DNA of 64,000 nt from Fuscovulum blasticum DSM 2131. Its GTDB lineage: Bacteria > Pseudomonadota > Alphaproteobacteria > Rhodobacterales > Rhodobacteraceae. Shown here in pieces: positions 50,861 through 59,067 of this stretch (the stretch's first letter is position 1; every line of letters starts with the position of its first letter). A program made the position numbers and the translations under genes. The DNA is taken from positions 124,001 to 188,000 of the forward strand of contig NZ_PZKE01000004.1 of the NCBI RefSeq assembly GCF_003034965.1. The letters are read 5' to 3'. The notes under the pieces are model-generated. The model was not told the origin of the DNA and ran no database searches. It saw only the letters and a list, made by a program, of their open reading frames with translations.

Positions 50861-52366
50861 ATGCCCTTCCACGTTCTGACCGGTGCGTTTGTCCATGAAA
50901 GCAACACCTTCAAGAAGGGTGAAACGACGCTGCAGGATTTCCGTGATGACGTGCTTGACCTTGGTCAGACCGCCATCGACCGTCTCGGGGATGTGAATGA
51001 CGAACTGGCCGGGTTTCTGGACGCCGGCCGCGCGGCGGGCTGGAAGGTGACGCATACGGTTTCGGCCCATGCCACCCCCGGCGCGCGCGTTTCGCGTGAA
51101 GCCTTCGATCACATCGCCGGTCTCATCTGCGATGCCGCCGCCGAACACCGCGCCACGCTGGACGGCATCCTTCTATCGCTGCACGGCTCGATGGTGCCCG
51201 CCTTCTGTGAGGACGGCGAGGGCGAGCTGCTGCGCCGCCTGCGCGCCATCGTGGGGCCGGACCTGCCGATCGCGGCGACGCTGGACCTGCACGCGATGGT
51301 GACGCCGGCGATGGTGGAACAGGCGCAGATCCTTGTCAGCTACAAGACCTATCCGCATATCGACATGCGCAAGATCGGGCGGCAGGCCGGCCAATTGCTG
51401 GACGCCACGCTGCGCGGTGCGGTCACGCCGCGCACCCTGCGCGTACGGATTCCGATGCTGGACGAGGCCAATGCCGGCCGCACCGATGTGGCCGATACCG
51501 CCGCCCTTTACGCCGATGCCGCAGCACATGAGGCCGAGCCGGGTATTCTGGCGGTCTCGGTCAACGCCGGGTTTTCCGAGGCCGACATTCCCGACATGGG
51601 GCCGACCGTGCTGGTGACCTTCGACCGGGGCCATGAGGACCGGGCGCAAGAGATTGCCAATGGTCTGGCCCGCCGCATCTGGGACGGGCGCGGCAAGGTG
51701 GGCAACACCTTCCTGACCCCCGATCAGGCAGCGCAGGAGGCGCGCGATTTCACCCCCGGCAACGGCCCGCTGGTGATTGCCGACTATGCCGACAACCCCG
51801 GCGCCGGGGCCTATGGCGATGCCACCGCGCTGTTGCAGGCCCTGCTGGCCGCCGGGGCGGCCCCCGGTGCCTTTGCCCCCATGATTGACCCCGAGGCGGC
51901 GGCCATCCTGCACCGCCACAAGGTTGGCGACACGGTCACGCTGGACCTTGGCGGCAAATGCGACCCGTCCTTCGGCGGCGGCCCGCTGCACCTGACTGGA
52001 GAGGTCGTGCACCTGTCCGACGGCACCTATACCGGCGACGGCCCCATTCTGGGCGGGATCACCCACAGTTTCGGCCCGACCGCCGTCTTCCGGGTGCAGG
52101 GCATTGACGTGCTGGTGGTCAGCCTGCCCGGCCAGATGCTGGACCTGCAACAGGTCCGCGCCTTCGGGATCGAACCCGATGCGCTCCGGTTCCTTGTGGT
52201 GAAGTCGATGCAGCACTTCCGCGCCGCCTACGAACCCATCGCAGGCCGCGTCATCGTCTGCGATTCCGGCGCGCTGGCCACCCCGCAGGCCCACTTGCGC
52301 CCCTACACCCGCGTGCAGCGGCCGGTCTGGCCGCTGGATGCGGACACCACGTTCCAGCTTGCCTGA
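50861..52366 (+). CDS. MlrC/M81-family metallopeptidase
   Basis: A 501-residue protein of the M81 (microcystinase C) family. It has the N-terminal signature AFVHESNTF (9-17), the probable zinc-site segments LLSLHGSMV and ATLDLHAMVTPAM, SYKTYPHIDM, and the C-terminal DUF-type domain with IADYADNPGAGAYGDAT and KSMQHFRAAYEPIAG. MlrC of Sphingomonas cleaves linearised microcystin, a peptide with D-amino acids; most homologues have unknown peptide substrates. It is the last gene of the Dpp-type operon and probably hydrolyses the imported peptide in the cytoplasm. ATG 50861 follows AAAGGA. Confidence 0.9.
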   Translation: MPFHVLTGAFVHESNTFKKGETTLQDFRDDVLDLGQTAIDRLGDVNDELAGFLDAGRAAGWKVTHTVSAHATPGARVSREAFDHIAGLICDAAAEHRATLDGILLSLHGSMVPAFCEDGEGELLRRLRAIVGPDLPIAATLDLHAMVTPAMVEQAQILVSYKTYPHIDMRKIGRQAGQLLDATLRGAVTPRTLRVRIPMLDEANAGRTDVADTAALYADAAAHEAEPGILAVSVNAGFSEADIPDMGPTVLVTFDRGHEDRAQEIANGLARRIWDGRGKVGNTFLTPDQAAQEARDFTPGNGPLVIADYADNPGAGAYGDATALLQALLAAGAAPGAFAPMIDPEAAAILHRHKVGDTVTLDLGGKCDPSFGGGPLHLTGEVVHLSDGTYTGDGPILGGITHSFGPTAVFRVQGIDVLVVSLPGQMLDLQQVRAFGIEPDALRFLVVKSMQHFRAAYEPIAGRVIVCDSGALATPQAHLRPYTRVQRPVWPLDADTTFQLA

Positions 52367-52431
52367 CGGCCGGCGACGCAGGTTCTGCCCTTTGCAGACA
52401 TGGTGCCGGGCGGCCTGGCCGACACGGCCCG

Positions 52432-52695
52432 CTACAAGGAGTTGAACCAGTCAAATGTCTGGTGCATGCCACTCTCAAGCCCCGTCTCGGGGCTCCAGTC
52501 GAGATCGGCCTTTGCCTTGCGCATGTCCAGCACCGAGCGCGGAACGTCCAGCGGGCGTGCAACCTTGAAAGCGGGGTTGAGCGGTTTGCCAATCGCGTTC
52601 TCGATGGCGGCGATGATCTCGCGCAGCGAGACGCCCTGACCGCTGCCGCCGTTGTAGACCTTGATCTTTCCGCTTTCGGCCGCCAGGACACACAA
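52432..52695 (-). pseudogene. Truncated NAD-dependent epimerase (GalE-like), C-terminal remnant
   Basis: The 87 codons read as the end of an extended SDR sugar epimerase: AACVLAAESGKIKVYNGGSG-like opening, REIIAAIENAIGKPLNPAF, RPLDVPRSVLDMRKAKADLDWSPETGLESGM, DWFNSL. About 230 N-terminal residues, with the NAD-binding GxxGxxG and the YxxxK site, are missing because the match stops abruptly near 52700. The gene is therefore a deletion or replacement scar, and the adjoining DNA up to tRNA-Pro may have arrived in the same event. Confidence 0.8.
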
Positions 52696-52829
52696 GCGGG
52701 CCTGTCACATATTTGTTCCGCCCCCGAGCGCGTTTAGGCTACTTGGCGTTTGAAGGTCAGCTTTGAAGAATGCGGCCATGCAGCGCCCCGAGCAGCCAAG
52801 CGTCGGCTATGGGTCGGAACGCGACTCCC

Positions 52830-53366
52830 TCATGTTGTGCCAGGCTTCACCTTGTGAAGGTCGAGTCCAAACTCTGCCAGCCACCATTCTTGGTTCTCGG
52901 TGTTGTCCAGCATCCTGCTGCCCACTTGCTCTGCCGATGAGGCGGAAATCATGGACAAGGCGAAAGGGACCTTCGAAAGCCAACGGAACATGGCTTGCAG
53001 TTCTTGCCAGGTTATACTGCGTTCCTTGTCGTTGATTTCCCATATCAATGCTGCCGGTTGCCCACTATGTGCAGATGAAATTCCCACCAGGCCGTGGCAG
53101 ACCCCATTCCGGATGTTTAGAGGCTCCTGAAGTTGAATGCGAAGAGTTGTGGCCAGCAATGCGCGAAACGGTGCTGCAGGTCGCGCGGCAATAACGGTGG
53201 CCTCCCAGGCGTTCAGAACGGAAGCGATACCATAGGCCGACTTCGGAAGGCGTCCACCATTAATGCGGGCGACCTCGTCCCGCGCGGTCCGCTCGATTGC
53301 CGACCAAAGCAACAGGAGCGACCCTAGCGAAGCTTTGATTTGCTCGACGGTCACGCTATCTGTCAT
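52830..53366 (-). CDS. Hypothetical protein with a HEPN-like RNxxxH motif
   Basis: A 178-residue protein I do not recognise as a named family. It is mostly helical in appearance, with SLLLLWSAIERTARDEVARI at the start and, at about residues 86-91, RNGVCH, which fits the R-x4-6-H motif of HEPN nucleases, with the polar Asn after Arg. HEPN proteins are common as toxins and in defence. No obvious antitoxin gene is next to it. GGAG precedes ATG 53366 by 4 bases. The region is lower in GC than the neighbourhood and lies between an epimerase remnant and tRNA-Pro, so horizontal acquisition is likely. Confidence 0.55.
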   Translation of the reverse strand: MTDSVTVEQIKASLGSLLLLWSAIERTARDEVARINGGRLPKSAYGIASVLNAWEATVIAARPAAPFRALLATTLRIQLQEPLNIRNGVCHGLVGISSAHSGQPAALIWEINDKERSITWQELQAMFRWLSKVPFALSMISASSAEQVGSRMLDNTENQEWWLAEFGLDLHKVKPGTT

Positions 53367-53679
53367 CCACTCCTCAAGTTGCGATCAGTTTGGCATATCC
53401 CCCAGATGATGCGGTGAGTACCATGCTGCCGCAAGCATCAATAACCAGCTTTGTTGGGCCGCGCCGCACTATACTGCTTTGGACGACTGTCATCTTTGGG
53501 CCGGTTTTGCCCACGCATCTGCGCGCGAATCCGCGCCTGTAAGCGCGTGTCACTGAACCTTTTGGGGGGGCGGGAGATTTCTTCCACTGCTCACAGACCA
53601 AGTGGTCTGTTCTTGGCCGAGAGGAAGAATAGTGTCCAGGAAGGGACGGCTACTGTTGCAATCCACATCAGCGGGAAAT
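53367..53679. other. 313-base gap without a recognised gene
   Basis: Between the HEPN-like gene and tRNA-Pro I see no convincing gene. A short open frame on the minus strand (53374-53601) has no start signal or recognisable domain. GACCA-AG-TGGTC (around 53597) is a small palindrome. No copy of the tRNA 3' end, which would mark an integration site, was found. Confidence 0.5.
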
Positions 53680-53756
53680 TGGTCGGAGCGAGAGGATTCG
53701 AACCTCCGACCCCCTGCTCCCGAAGCAGGTGCGCTACCAGGCTGCGCTACGCTCCG
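53680..53756 (-). tRNA. tRNA-Pro (CGG)
   Basis: On the minus strand the 77 bases fold as a cloverleaf: a 7-bp acceptor stem CGGAGCG/CGCTCCG, a D-arm with AGCGCAGCCTGGTAGCGC, an anticodon stem CCTGC/GCAGG around loop TTCGGGA (anticodon CGG), a T-arm with GGTTCGAATCC, discriminator A and an encoded CCA end. Confidence 0.97.
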
Positions 53757-53895
53757 ACCGTGGCGGGGGATTAGACCCCGCGCGTGGGTTTGGCAAGGGG
53801 GTGCGGGCGATTCCTTGCGACAGAGTTGCTGCGGCGAAAAGGCGGGGCCGGCAGGCGGATCGGCGGCGGGGACTCTGCCCGGCTTTTGTGGCGGA

Positions 53896-54630
53896 TCAGG
53901 GCTGTGGCCGCAGCGGCACCCGGCCGGTGTCGGTCAGCAGGAACACCTCGCGCCCCTCGATCGCGATGGTGGTCAGGGGGCCGCCATAGCCGGCCGAGCT
54001 GTCGATGTTGATACGATTGCCGTAATGCGTGGGCGCGTCCAGCGCGGTGTGGCCATGCACGATCAGCGGGCCATGGTCGCGCCCGTCATCGAGAAAGGGC
54101 TGCCGTATCCAGAGCAGGTCATCTTCGGCCTGCTCGTCCAGCGCCACGCCGGGGCGGATGCCGGCATGCACGAACAGCAGATCACCGATCCGGTGCATCA
54201 GCGGCAGCGCCTGAAGGAAGGCGCGGTGCGACGCGGGCACCGCCGCCGCGCCATCGGCGTGAACCGGGGCAACGGGCCGGTCGGCGGCGGCGCGGACACC
54301 GTAAGAGGCCAGCGTTTCCGCCCCGCCCAGCCGGGGGTGCAGCCAGGACAGGTCTGACCGAAGACGCTGATCCTGCGCCTGCGGGTCGTTCAGGAACATG
54401 GTGAACAGCCGGTCGTGGTTCCCCTTCAGCACCACCCAGTCCTGCCCCGCGGCCTGGCCTTCCAGCAGCAGGTCGATCACGCCGCGGCTGTCGGGGCCGC
54501 GGTCGACCAGATCGCCGACATGCACCACCGGCGCGGGGCCATGGCGGGCCATGTCGGTGGCAATCCGGTCATGCGCGGCCTTGAGCAGGGCCAACTGGCC
54601 GTGGATGTCCCCGATGGCATAGGCGCGCAT
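53896..54630 (-). CDS. Serine/threonine protein phosphatase-like metallophosphoesterase
   Basis: A 244-residue calcineurin-like enzyme. The PPP-type metal motifs are in order: GDIHGQ (7-12), GDLVDRGPDS, GNHDRLF, then later His in VHAGIRPG and VHGHTALD. Bacterial relatives are PrpA-like phosphatases or ApaH-like hydrolases; RIGDLLFVHAGIRPGV and the length favour the protein-phosphatase group. ATG 54630 starts the recognisable domain. The gene lies just behind the serA terminator, so it has its own or read-through expression. Confidence 0.87.
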   Translation of the reverse strand: MRAYAIGDIHGQLALLKAAHDRIATDMARHGPAPVVHVGDLVDRGPDSRGVIDLLLEGQAAGQDWVVLKGNHDRLFTMFLNDPQAQDQRLRSDLSWLHPRLGGAETLASYGVRAAADRPVAPVHADGAAAVPASHRAFLQALPLMHRIGDLLFVHAGIRPGVALDEQAEDDLLWIRQPFLDDGRDHGPLIVHGHTALDAPTHYGNRINIDSSAGYGGPLTTIAIEGREVFLLTDTGRVPLRPQP

Positions 54631-54644
54631 GACAGCCGTTCCCC

Positions 54645-54685
54645 AAAAGAAAAACCCGGGGAGGCGCAACCGCGCGGACCCCGGG
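54645..54685 (-). terminator. Intrinsic terminator of serA
   Basis: On the minus strand CCCGGGG (54679-54685) pairs with CCCCGGG (54655-54661), with additional GCGC pairing inside, and is followed by TTTTTCTTTT (54645-54654). It lies 50 bases beyond the serA stop codon and just before the phosphatase start. Confidence 0.85.
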
Positions 54686-54735
54686 CCCCGGATATTGGAA
54701 GACGGGAAAGGGGGAAAGGCCCTTTCCCGTGTCTG

Positions 54736-56334
54736 TCATGCGCCTTCAAAGGCCAGCGGCTTGACCTGCTGGAACATGCCGGTCGATTCCAGCGTTTCCA
54801 CGACCTTGGGGTCGATCGCCTGATCCAGATACAGAAGCGCAATGGCATCCTGCCCCACGCCCGACCGGCCCAGGGTGAAGTTGGCGATGTTCACGCCGTT
54901 CTTGCCCATGGTCATGCCGAGAAGGCCGATGATGCCCGGCACGTCGTCGTTGGTGGTGTACAGCATGTGTGCGCCCACTTCGGCGTCGATGTTGATGCCC
55001 TTGATCTGGATGAAGCGCGGCTTGCCATCGCTGAAGCAGGTGCCGGCCACGCTGCGTTCGCGCTTGTCGGTGACCATGGTCACCTTGATATAGGCGTCGA
55101 AGGCGCCGGTCTTGTCCTGCCGGGTGGTCGAGATCTGGATGCCCTTGTCCTTGGCCACGATGGGGGCGGAGACAAGGTTCACATCCGGGTTGTGGGCCTT
55201 GAGCACGCCGGCAATGACCGACTGGTTCAGCGCGGCAACGTTCATCTCGGCGACGCGGCCGTCATAGAGGATGTTGATGGCGCGGATCGGCTCATCCGTC
55301 ATCTGGCCGATGAAGGCGCCCAGATGGCCGGCCAGCTTGATCCACGGCCCCATGATCGCGGCCTGTTCGGCAGTGACATTGGGCATGTTCAGCGCGTTCT
55401 GCACCGCGCCGGTCAGCAGGTAGTCCGACATCTGCTCGGCCACCTGCAGCGCCACGTTTTCCTGCGCTTCCGTGGTCGAGGCGCCAAGGTGCGGCGTGAC
55501 CACCACATTCGGATGCCCGAACAGCACGTTCTCGGTGGCGGGTTCCACCTCGAACACGTCCAGCGCCGCCCCGGCCACATGGCCGGCATCCAGCGCGTCC
55601 TTCAGCGCGGCTTCGTCGATCAGCCCGCCACGGGCGCAGTTGATGATGCGCACGCCCTTTTTCGTCTTGGCCAGGTTTTCGCGCGACAGGATGTTGCGGG
55701 TCTTGTCGGTCAGCGGCACATGCAGGGTGATGAAGTCGGCGCGCGCCAGCAGGTCGTCCAGCTCCACCTTGGTGACGCCCAGCGATTTGGCCCGCTCTTC
55801 CGACAGGAAGGGGTCATAGGCGATGACCTTCATCTTCAGCCCGACCGCCCGGTCGCAGACGATGCCGCCAATATTGCCGGCCCCGATCACGCCAAGGGTC
55901 TTGTTGAACAGCTCAACCCCCATGAACTTGGACTTTTCCCATTTGCCGGCATGGGTGCTGGCATTGGCTTCGGGCAGTTGCCGCGCCACGGCGAACATCA
56001 TCGCGATGGCATGTTCGGCCGTGGTGACCGAGTTGCCGAAGGGCGTGTTCATCACGATCACGCCCTTTTTCGACGCGGCCGGAATGTCCACATTGTCAAC
56101 GCCGATCCCGGCGCGGCCCACGACCTTGAGGCGGTCGGCGCTGGCCAGCAGCTTTTCGGTCACCTTGGTGGCCGAGCGGATGGCAAGGCCGTCATACTGA
56201 CCAATGATTTCGGCCAGCTTTTCCTTGTCCTTGCCCAGCTTGGGCATGTAATCGACCTCGACCCCACGGTCGCGGAAGATCTGGACGGCGGTTTCACTCA
56301 GTTCGTCGGAAACAAGAACGCGGGGGCGGGCCAT
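54736..56334 (-). CDS. serA: D-3-phosphoglycerate dehydrogenase SerA
   Basis: A 532-residue enzyme, the first step of serine synthesis (3-phosphoglycerate to 3-phosphohydroxypyruvate, NAD+). The long form is present: substrate domain with GRAGIGVDNVDIPAASKKG, NAD domain with LGVIGAGNIGGIVCDRAVG, catalytic INCARGGLIDE and the His in VTPHLGAST, then an allosteric-substrate-binding domain and a C-terminal ACT domain (DVPGIIGLLGMTMGKNGVNIANFTLGR) that usually senses serine. It follows serC by 61 bases on the same strand and ends in a strong terminator. Confidence 0.96.
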   Translation of the reverse strand: MARPRVLVSDELSETAVQIFRDRGVEVDYMPKLGKDKEKLAEIIGQYDGLAIRSATKVTEKLLASADRLKVVGRAGIGVDNVDIPAASKKGVIVMNTPFGNSVTTAEHAIAMMFAVARQLPEANASTHAGKWEKSKFMGVELFNKTLGVIGAGNIGGIVCDRAVGLKMKVIAYDPFLSEERAKSLGVTKVELDDLLARADFITLHVPLTDKTRNILSRENLAKTKKGVRIINCARGGLIDEAALKDALDAGHVAGAALDVFEVEPATENVLFGHPNVVVTPHLGASTTEAQENVALQVAEQMSDYLLTGAVQNALNMPNVTAEQAAIMGPWIKLAGHLGAFIGQMTDEPIRAINILYDGRVAEMNVAALNQSVIAGVLKAHNPDVNLVSAPIVAKDKGIQISTTRQDKTGAFDAYIKVTMVTDKRERSVAGTCFSDGKPRFIQIKGINIDAEVGAHMLYTTNDDVPGIIGLLGMTMGKNGVNIANFTLGRSGVGQDAIALLYLDQAIDPKVVETLESTGMFQQVKPLAFEGA

Positions 56335-56395
56335 GGCGGGCTCCTATCAGAATGGGGATGGGGAAAGGGGGCGGGGCAATCCCCGCCGCACCCGA

Positions 56396-57553
56396 TCAGG
56401 CAGCCGCGGCAAGCGCGGCGATTTCGGCGTCGAACGCCCATTTGATCCAGGGCAGCAGCGCAGCCACATCGGCGGCCTCCACCGTTGATCCGCACCAGAT
56501 GCGCAGGCCCGGAGGCGCGTCGCGATAGGCGCCAAGGTCAAAGCCCGCGCCGGCCTTTTCAATCCGCTTGGCCACGGCCTTGGCGAAAGCCTCGCCATCG
56601 GTGATGCGGGGGTCGGTGAACTTGACGCAGACGCTGGTGGTCGAGGCGATCTCGGGCGTTTCGGCCAGATTGGCGATCCAGGGGTTCGCGGCGCAGAAGT
56701 CCCACACCAGTTGCGCATTGACCTGCGCCCGGGCGATCAGGCCCTTCAGCCCGCCAACCGATTTGGCCCATTTCAGCGCGACAAGGTAATCTTCGTTCGC
56801 CAGCATCGACGGCGTGTTGATCGTCTCGCCTGCGAAGATGCCTTCGGACACCTTGCCCTTGGCCGTCAGCCGGAAGATCTTCGGCAGCGGCCAGGCGGGG
56901 GTGTAGGTTTCCAGCCGTTCCACCGCGCGGGGCGACAGGATCAGCATCCCGTGCGCGCCTTCGCCGCCCAGAACCTTCTGCCAGGAGAAGGTGGTCACAT
57001 CCAGCTTGTCCCAGGGCAGGTCCATCGCGAAGGCGGCAGAGGTGGCGTCGCAGATGGTCAGCCCGGCGCGGGTGGCGGGGATCGCATCGCCGTTCGGCAC
57101 GCGGCAGCCGCTGGTGGTGCCGTTCCAGGTGAAGACCACATCCTTGTCGAAATCGACGGTCGCCAGATCGACGATCTGGCCATAGGGCGCCTTGCGGACG
57201 GTGGCGTCCAGCTTCAACTGCTTGACCACATCGGTCACCCAGCCTTCGCCGAAGGATTCCCAGGCCAGCATTTCAACGGGGCGGGCGCCCAGCAGGCTCC
57301 ACAGCGCCATTTCGACGGCGCCGGTGTCCGAGGCGGGAACGATGCCGATGCGGTAATCCGCCGGCACGCCCAGAATTTCACGAGTCAGGTCGATTGCCTC
57401 TTTCAGCTTGGCCTTGCCCACCGCAGCGCGGTGCGACCGCCCCAGAGGCGCGTCAGCCAGCATGTCAAGGGAATAACCGGGGATCTTGGCGCAGGGGCCA
57501 GAAGAGAAGCGCGGATTGGCCGGGCGCTTGGCCGGCGGAGTCAGGTCTGTCAT
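56396..57553 (-). CDS. serC: Phosphoserine aminotransferase SerC
   Basis: A 385-residue PLP transaminase turning 3-phosphohydroxypyruvate into phosphoserine; it also serves pyridoxine synthesis. Features are [15 protein letters not shown] near the start, [32 protein letters not shown] and the PLP lysine in [17 protein letters not shown]. The long alphaproteobacterial form ends in an Ala-rich tail. ATG 57553 follows GGAAGG. The 5' leader has stem-loops matching the serC leader motif of alphaproteobacteria, so it is probably feedback-controlled at the RNA level. Confidence 0.96.
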   Translation of the reverse strand: MTDLTPPAKRPANPRFSSGPCAKIPGYSLDMLADAPLGRSHRAAVGKAKLKEAIDLTREILGVPADYRIGIVPASDTGAVEMALWSLLGARPVEMLAWESFGEGWVTDVVKQLKLDATVRKAPYGQIVDLATVDFDKDVVFTWNGTTSGCRVPNGDAIPATRAGLTICDATSAAFAMDLPWDKLDVTTFSWQKVLGGEGAHGMLILSPRAVERLETYTPAWPLPKIFRLTAKGKVSEGIFAGETINTPSMLANEDYLVALKWAKSVGGLKGLIARAQVNAQLVWDFCAANPWIANLAETPEIASTTSVCVKFTDPRITDGEAFAKAVAKRIEKAGAGFDLGAYRDAPPGLRIWCGSTVEAADVAALLPWIKWAFDAEIAALAAAA

Positions 57554-57555
57554 GG

Positions 57556-57607
57556 TAGCCTTCCAGCTAAAGGCCCCTCGTTGGGGAGGGGTGTCCCGCT
57601 GCGGGGC
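57556..57607 (-). ncRNA. serC leader RNA motif
   Basis: On the minus strand, directly before the serC start, are two compact hairpins. CCCCTC pairs with GAGGGG (57574-57579 and 57586-57591 on the plus strand). GCCTT pairs with AAGGC (57570-57574 and 57558-57562), the second arm containing the Shine-Dalgarno GGAAGG. A conserved leader structure is known upstream of serC in alphaproteobacteria, and this has its place and shape. Sequestering the ribosome site suggests translational control. Ligand, if any, is unknown. Confidence 0.6.
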
Positions 57608-57708
57608 ATACGGCGCGGCGCGGGCTGGCACAAGCGGGAAAATCGCGCTAAAGCGCCGCATCGTCGCAAGAATGCGACCTTCCTGTCCACTATCGGAAAC
57701 ACGCCCTC

Positions 57709-58584
57709 ATGTTCACCGCCACGCTGCTGACCAACCCCGAAACCCCGGTGCTGGACCGCGTTACCGTGGAATCGCTGCGCAATGCCTGGGGTGGCGGCGA
57801 TGCGCGCTGGCTGGACCCCGGCATTGCCGCCGAATTCCCGCTTGAGGCGGTTCCCGAAACCCTGTGGTCCGCCTGGCAGGACTTGCAGGGGCTGCGGGTT
57901 GATCTGGTGGTGCAGCCGACGGCGGGGCGGAAGAAGCGGCTGCTGATCGCCGACATGGACAGCACCATGATCCAGCAGGAATGTATTGACGAGCTGGCCG
58001 ATGAAGCGGGCGTTGGCGCCTATGTGGCCGAGATCACCGCGCGGGCCATGAATGGCGAGCTGGATTTCGAGGCCGCGCTGCGCGAACGGGTGGGGCTGCT
58101 GAAGGGCCTGCCGGAAGAGGTGATCGCCCGCGTCCTGCGCGACCGTATCACCCTGATGCCGGGTGGCCCCGTGCTTCTGGCCACCATGCGCGCGGCCGGG
58201 GCGCATACAGCGCTGGTCTCGGGCGGGTTCACCGCCTTTACCGGCGCCATTGCCGCGAAACTGGGCTTCCACGAAAACCGCGCCAATGTGCTGCTGGCCG
58301 AAGACGGCGCGCTGACCGGGCAGGTGGCCGAGCCGATCCTGGGCAAGGAAGCCAAACTTCAGGCGCTGGAGGACATCACCGCCCGGCTGGGCCTGTCGCC
58401 GCAGGATGCGCTGGCCGTGGGCGACGGCGCCAATGATCTGCCCATGCTGTTGCGCGCCGGCACCGGCGTTGCGCTTCATGCCAAGCCACGGGTGCAGGCG
58501 GAGTGCGATGTCCGCGTGAACCACGGCGATCTGACGGCGCTGCTTTACCTTCAGGGGATTTCCCGCGAAGACTTCGCGGCATGA
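57709..58584 (+). CDS. serB: Phosphoserine phosphatase SerB
   Basis: A 291-residue HAD phosphatase, the last step of serine synthesis. The nucleophile motif is LLIADMDSTMIQQECIDELAD (first Asp of DMD), motif II Ser in LVSGGFTAF, motif III Lys in GKEAKL and motif IV GDGANDLPML. An N-terminal ACT-like extension (about 1-75) is typical of the long SerB form. It is divergent from serC, so the three ser genes are split between two transcripts sharing a 155-base region. Confidence 0.95.
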   Translation: MFTATLLTNPETPVLDRVTVESLRNAWGGGDARWLDPGIAAEFPLEAVPETLWSAWQDLQGLRVDLVVQPTAGRKKRLLIADMDSTMIQQECIDELADEAGVGAYVAEITARAMNGELDFEAALRERVGLLKGLPEEVIARVLRDRITLMPGGPVLLATMRAAGAHTALVSGGFTAFTGAIAAKLGFHENRANVLLAEDGALTGQVAEPILGKEAKLQALEDITARLGLSPQDALAVGDGANDLPMLLRAGTGVALHAKPRVQAECDVRVNHGDLTALLYLQGISREDFAA

Positions 58585-59060
58585 TCATCCGCCCCGCCAC
58601 CCCCGCCGACGCCCCCGCCATGGCCGATCTGCTGAACCGGATCATCGCCATTGGCGGCACCACCGCCCACCAGCATCCGAAACCGGCCGAAAGGGTTCTG
58701 GTCGATTACATCGACGGCCCCGGCACGCTGACCTGCATGGTGGCCGAACTTGACGGGCGCGTGGTCGGCTTTCAATCCGTCGGTCGCAACCCGCAGCTTT
58801 CGGCCCAGACCGGCGACATTGGCACCTTTGTCGAGCCGGGACTGCAGGCCAAAGGCACCGGGGCGCAGCTTTTCGCGGCCACCCGGGCCGCGGCGCGGGC
58901 CGCGGGCTTGCGCGAGCTGAACGCCACCATCCGCGCCGACAATGTGCCGGGGTTGGCCTATTATGGCCGCATCGGCTTTGTCGATCATGCCCATGATCCC
59001 GACTGGGCGCTGAACGATGGCCGCGTTGTCGGCCGGGTGTCGCGCCGGTTCGTGCTGTAG
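58581..59060 (+). CDS. GNAT-family acetyltransferase
   Basis: A 159-residue GNAT protein: IIRPATPADAPAMADLLNRIIAIGG at the start, MVAELDGRVVGFQSV, then GTFVEPGLQAKGTGAQLFAAT (acetyl-CoA loop) and LNATIRADNVPGLAYYGRIGFVD. The substrate is unknown; it may acetylate an amino acid or a small amine such as phosphinothricin analogues. Start overlaps serB by 4 bases, so it is co-expressed with serine synthesis. Confidence 0.85.
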   Translation: MIIRPATPADAPAMADLLNRIIAIGGTTAHQHPKPAERVLVDYIDGPGTLTCMVAELDGRVVGFQSVGRNPQLSAQTGDIGTFVEPGLQAKGTGAQLFAATRAAARAAGLRELNATIRADNVPGLAYYGRIGFVDHAHDPDWALNDGRVVGRVSRRFVL

Positions 59061-59067
59061 GCCGCCG

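Noticed and set aside
42674-52366. RpiR cluster as a MurNAc (murQ/murR) system
   Set aside because: No MurQ etherase or PTS gene is present; the regulator family is shared but the enzymes are for amino acids and peptides.
53374-53601. Small open frame of 75 codons between the HEPN-like gene and tRNA-Pro
   Set aside because: No Shine-Dalgarno sequence, no recognisable domain and no neighbour support.
53680-53756. Integration site (attB) at the tRNA-Pro 3' end
   Set aside because: No second copy of the tRNA end and no integrase gene were found in the window.
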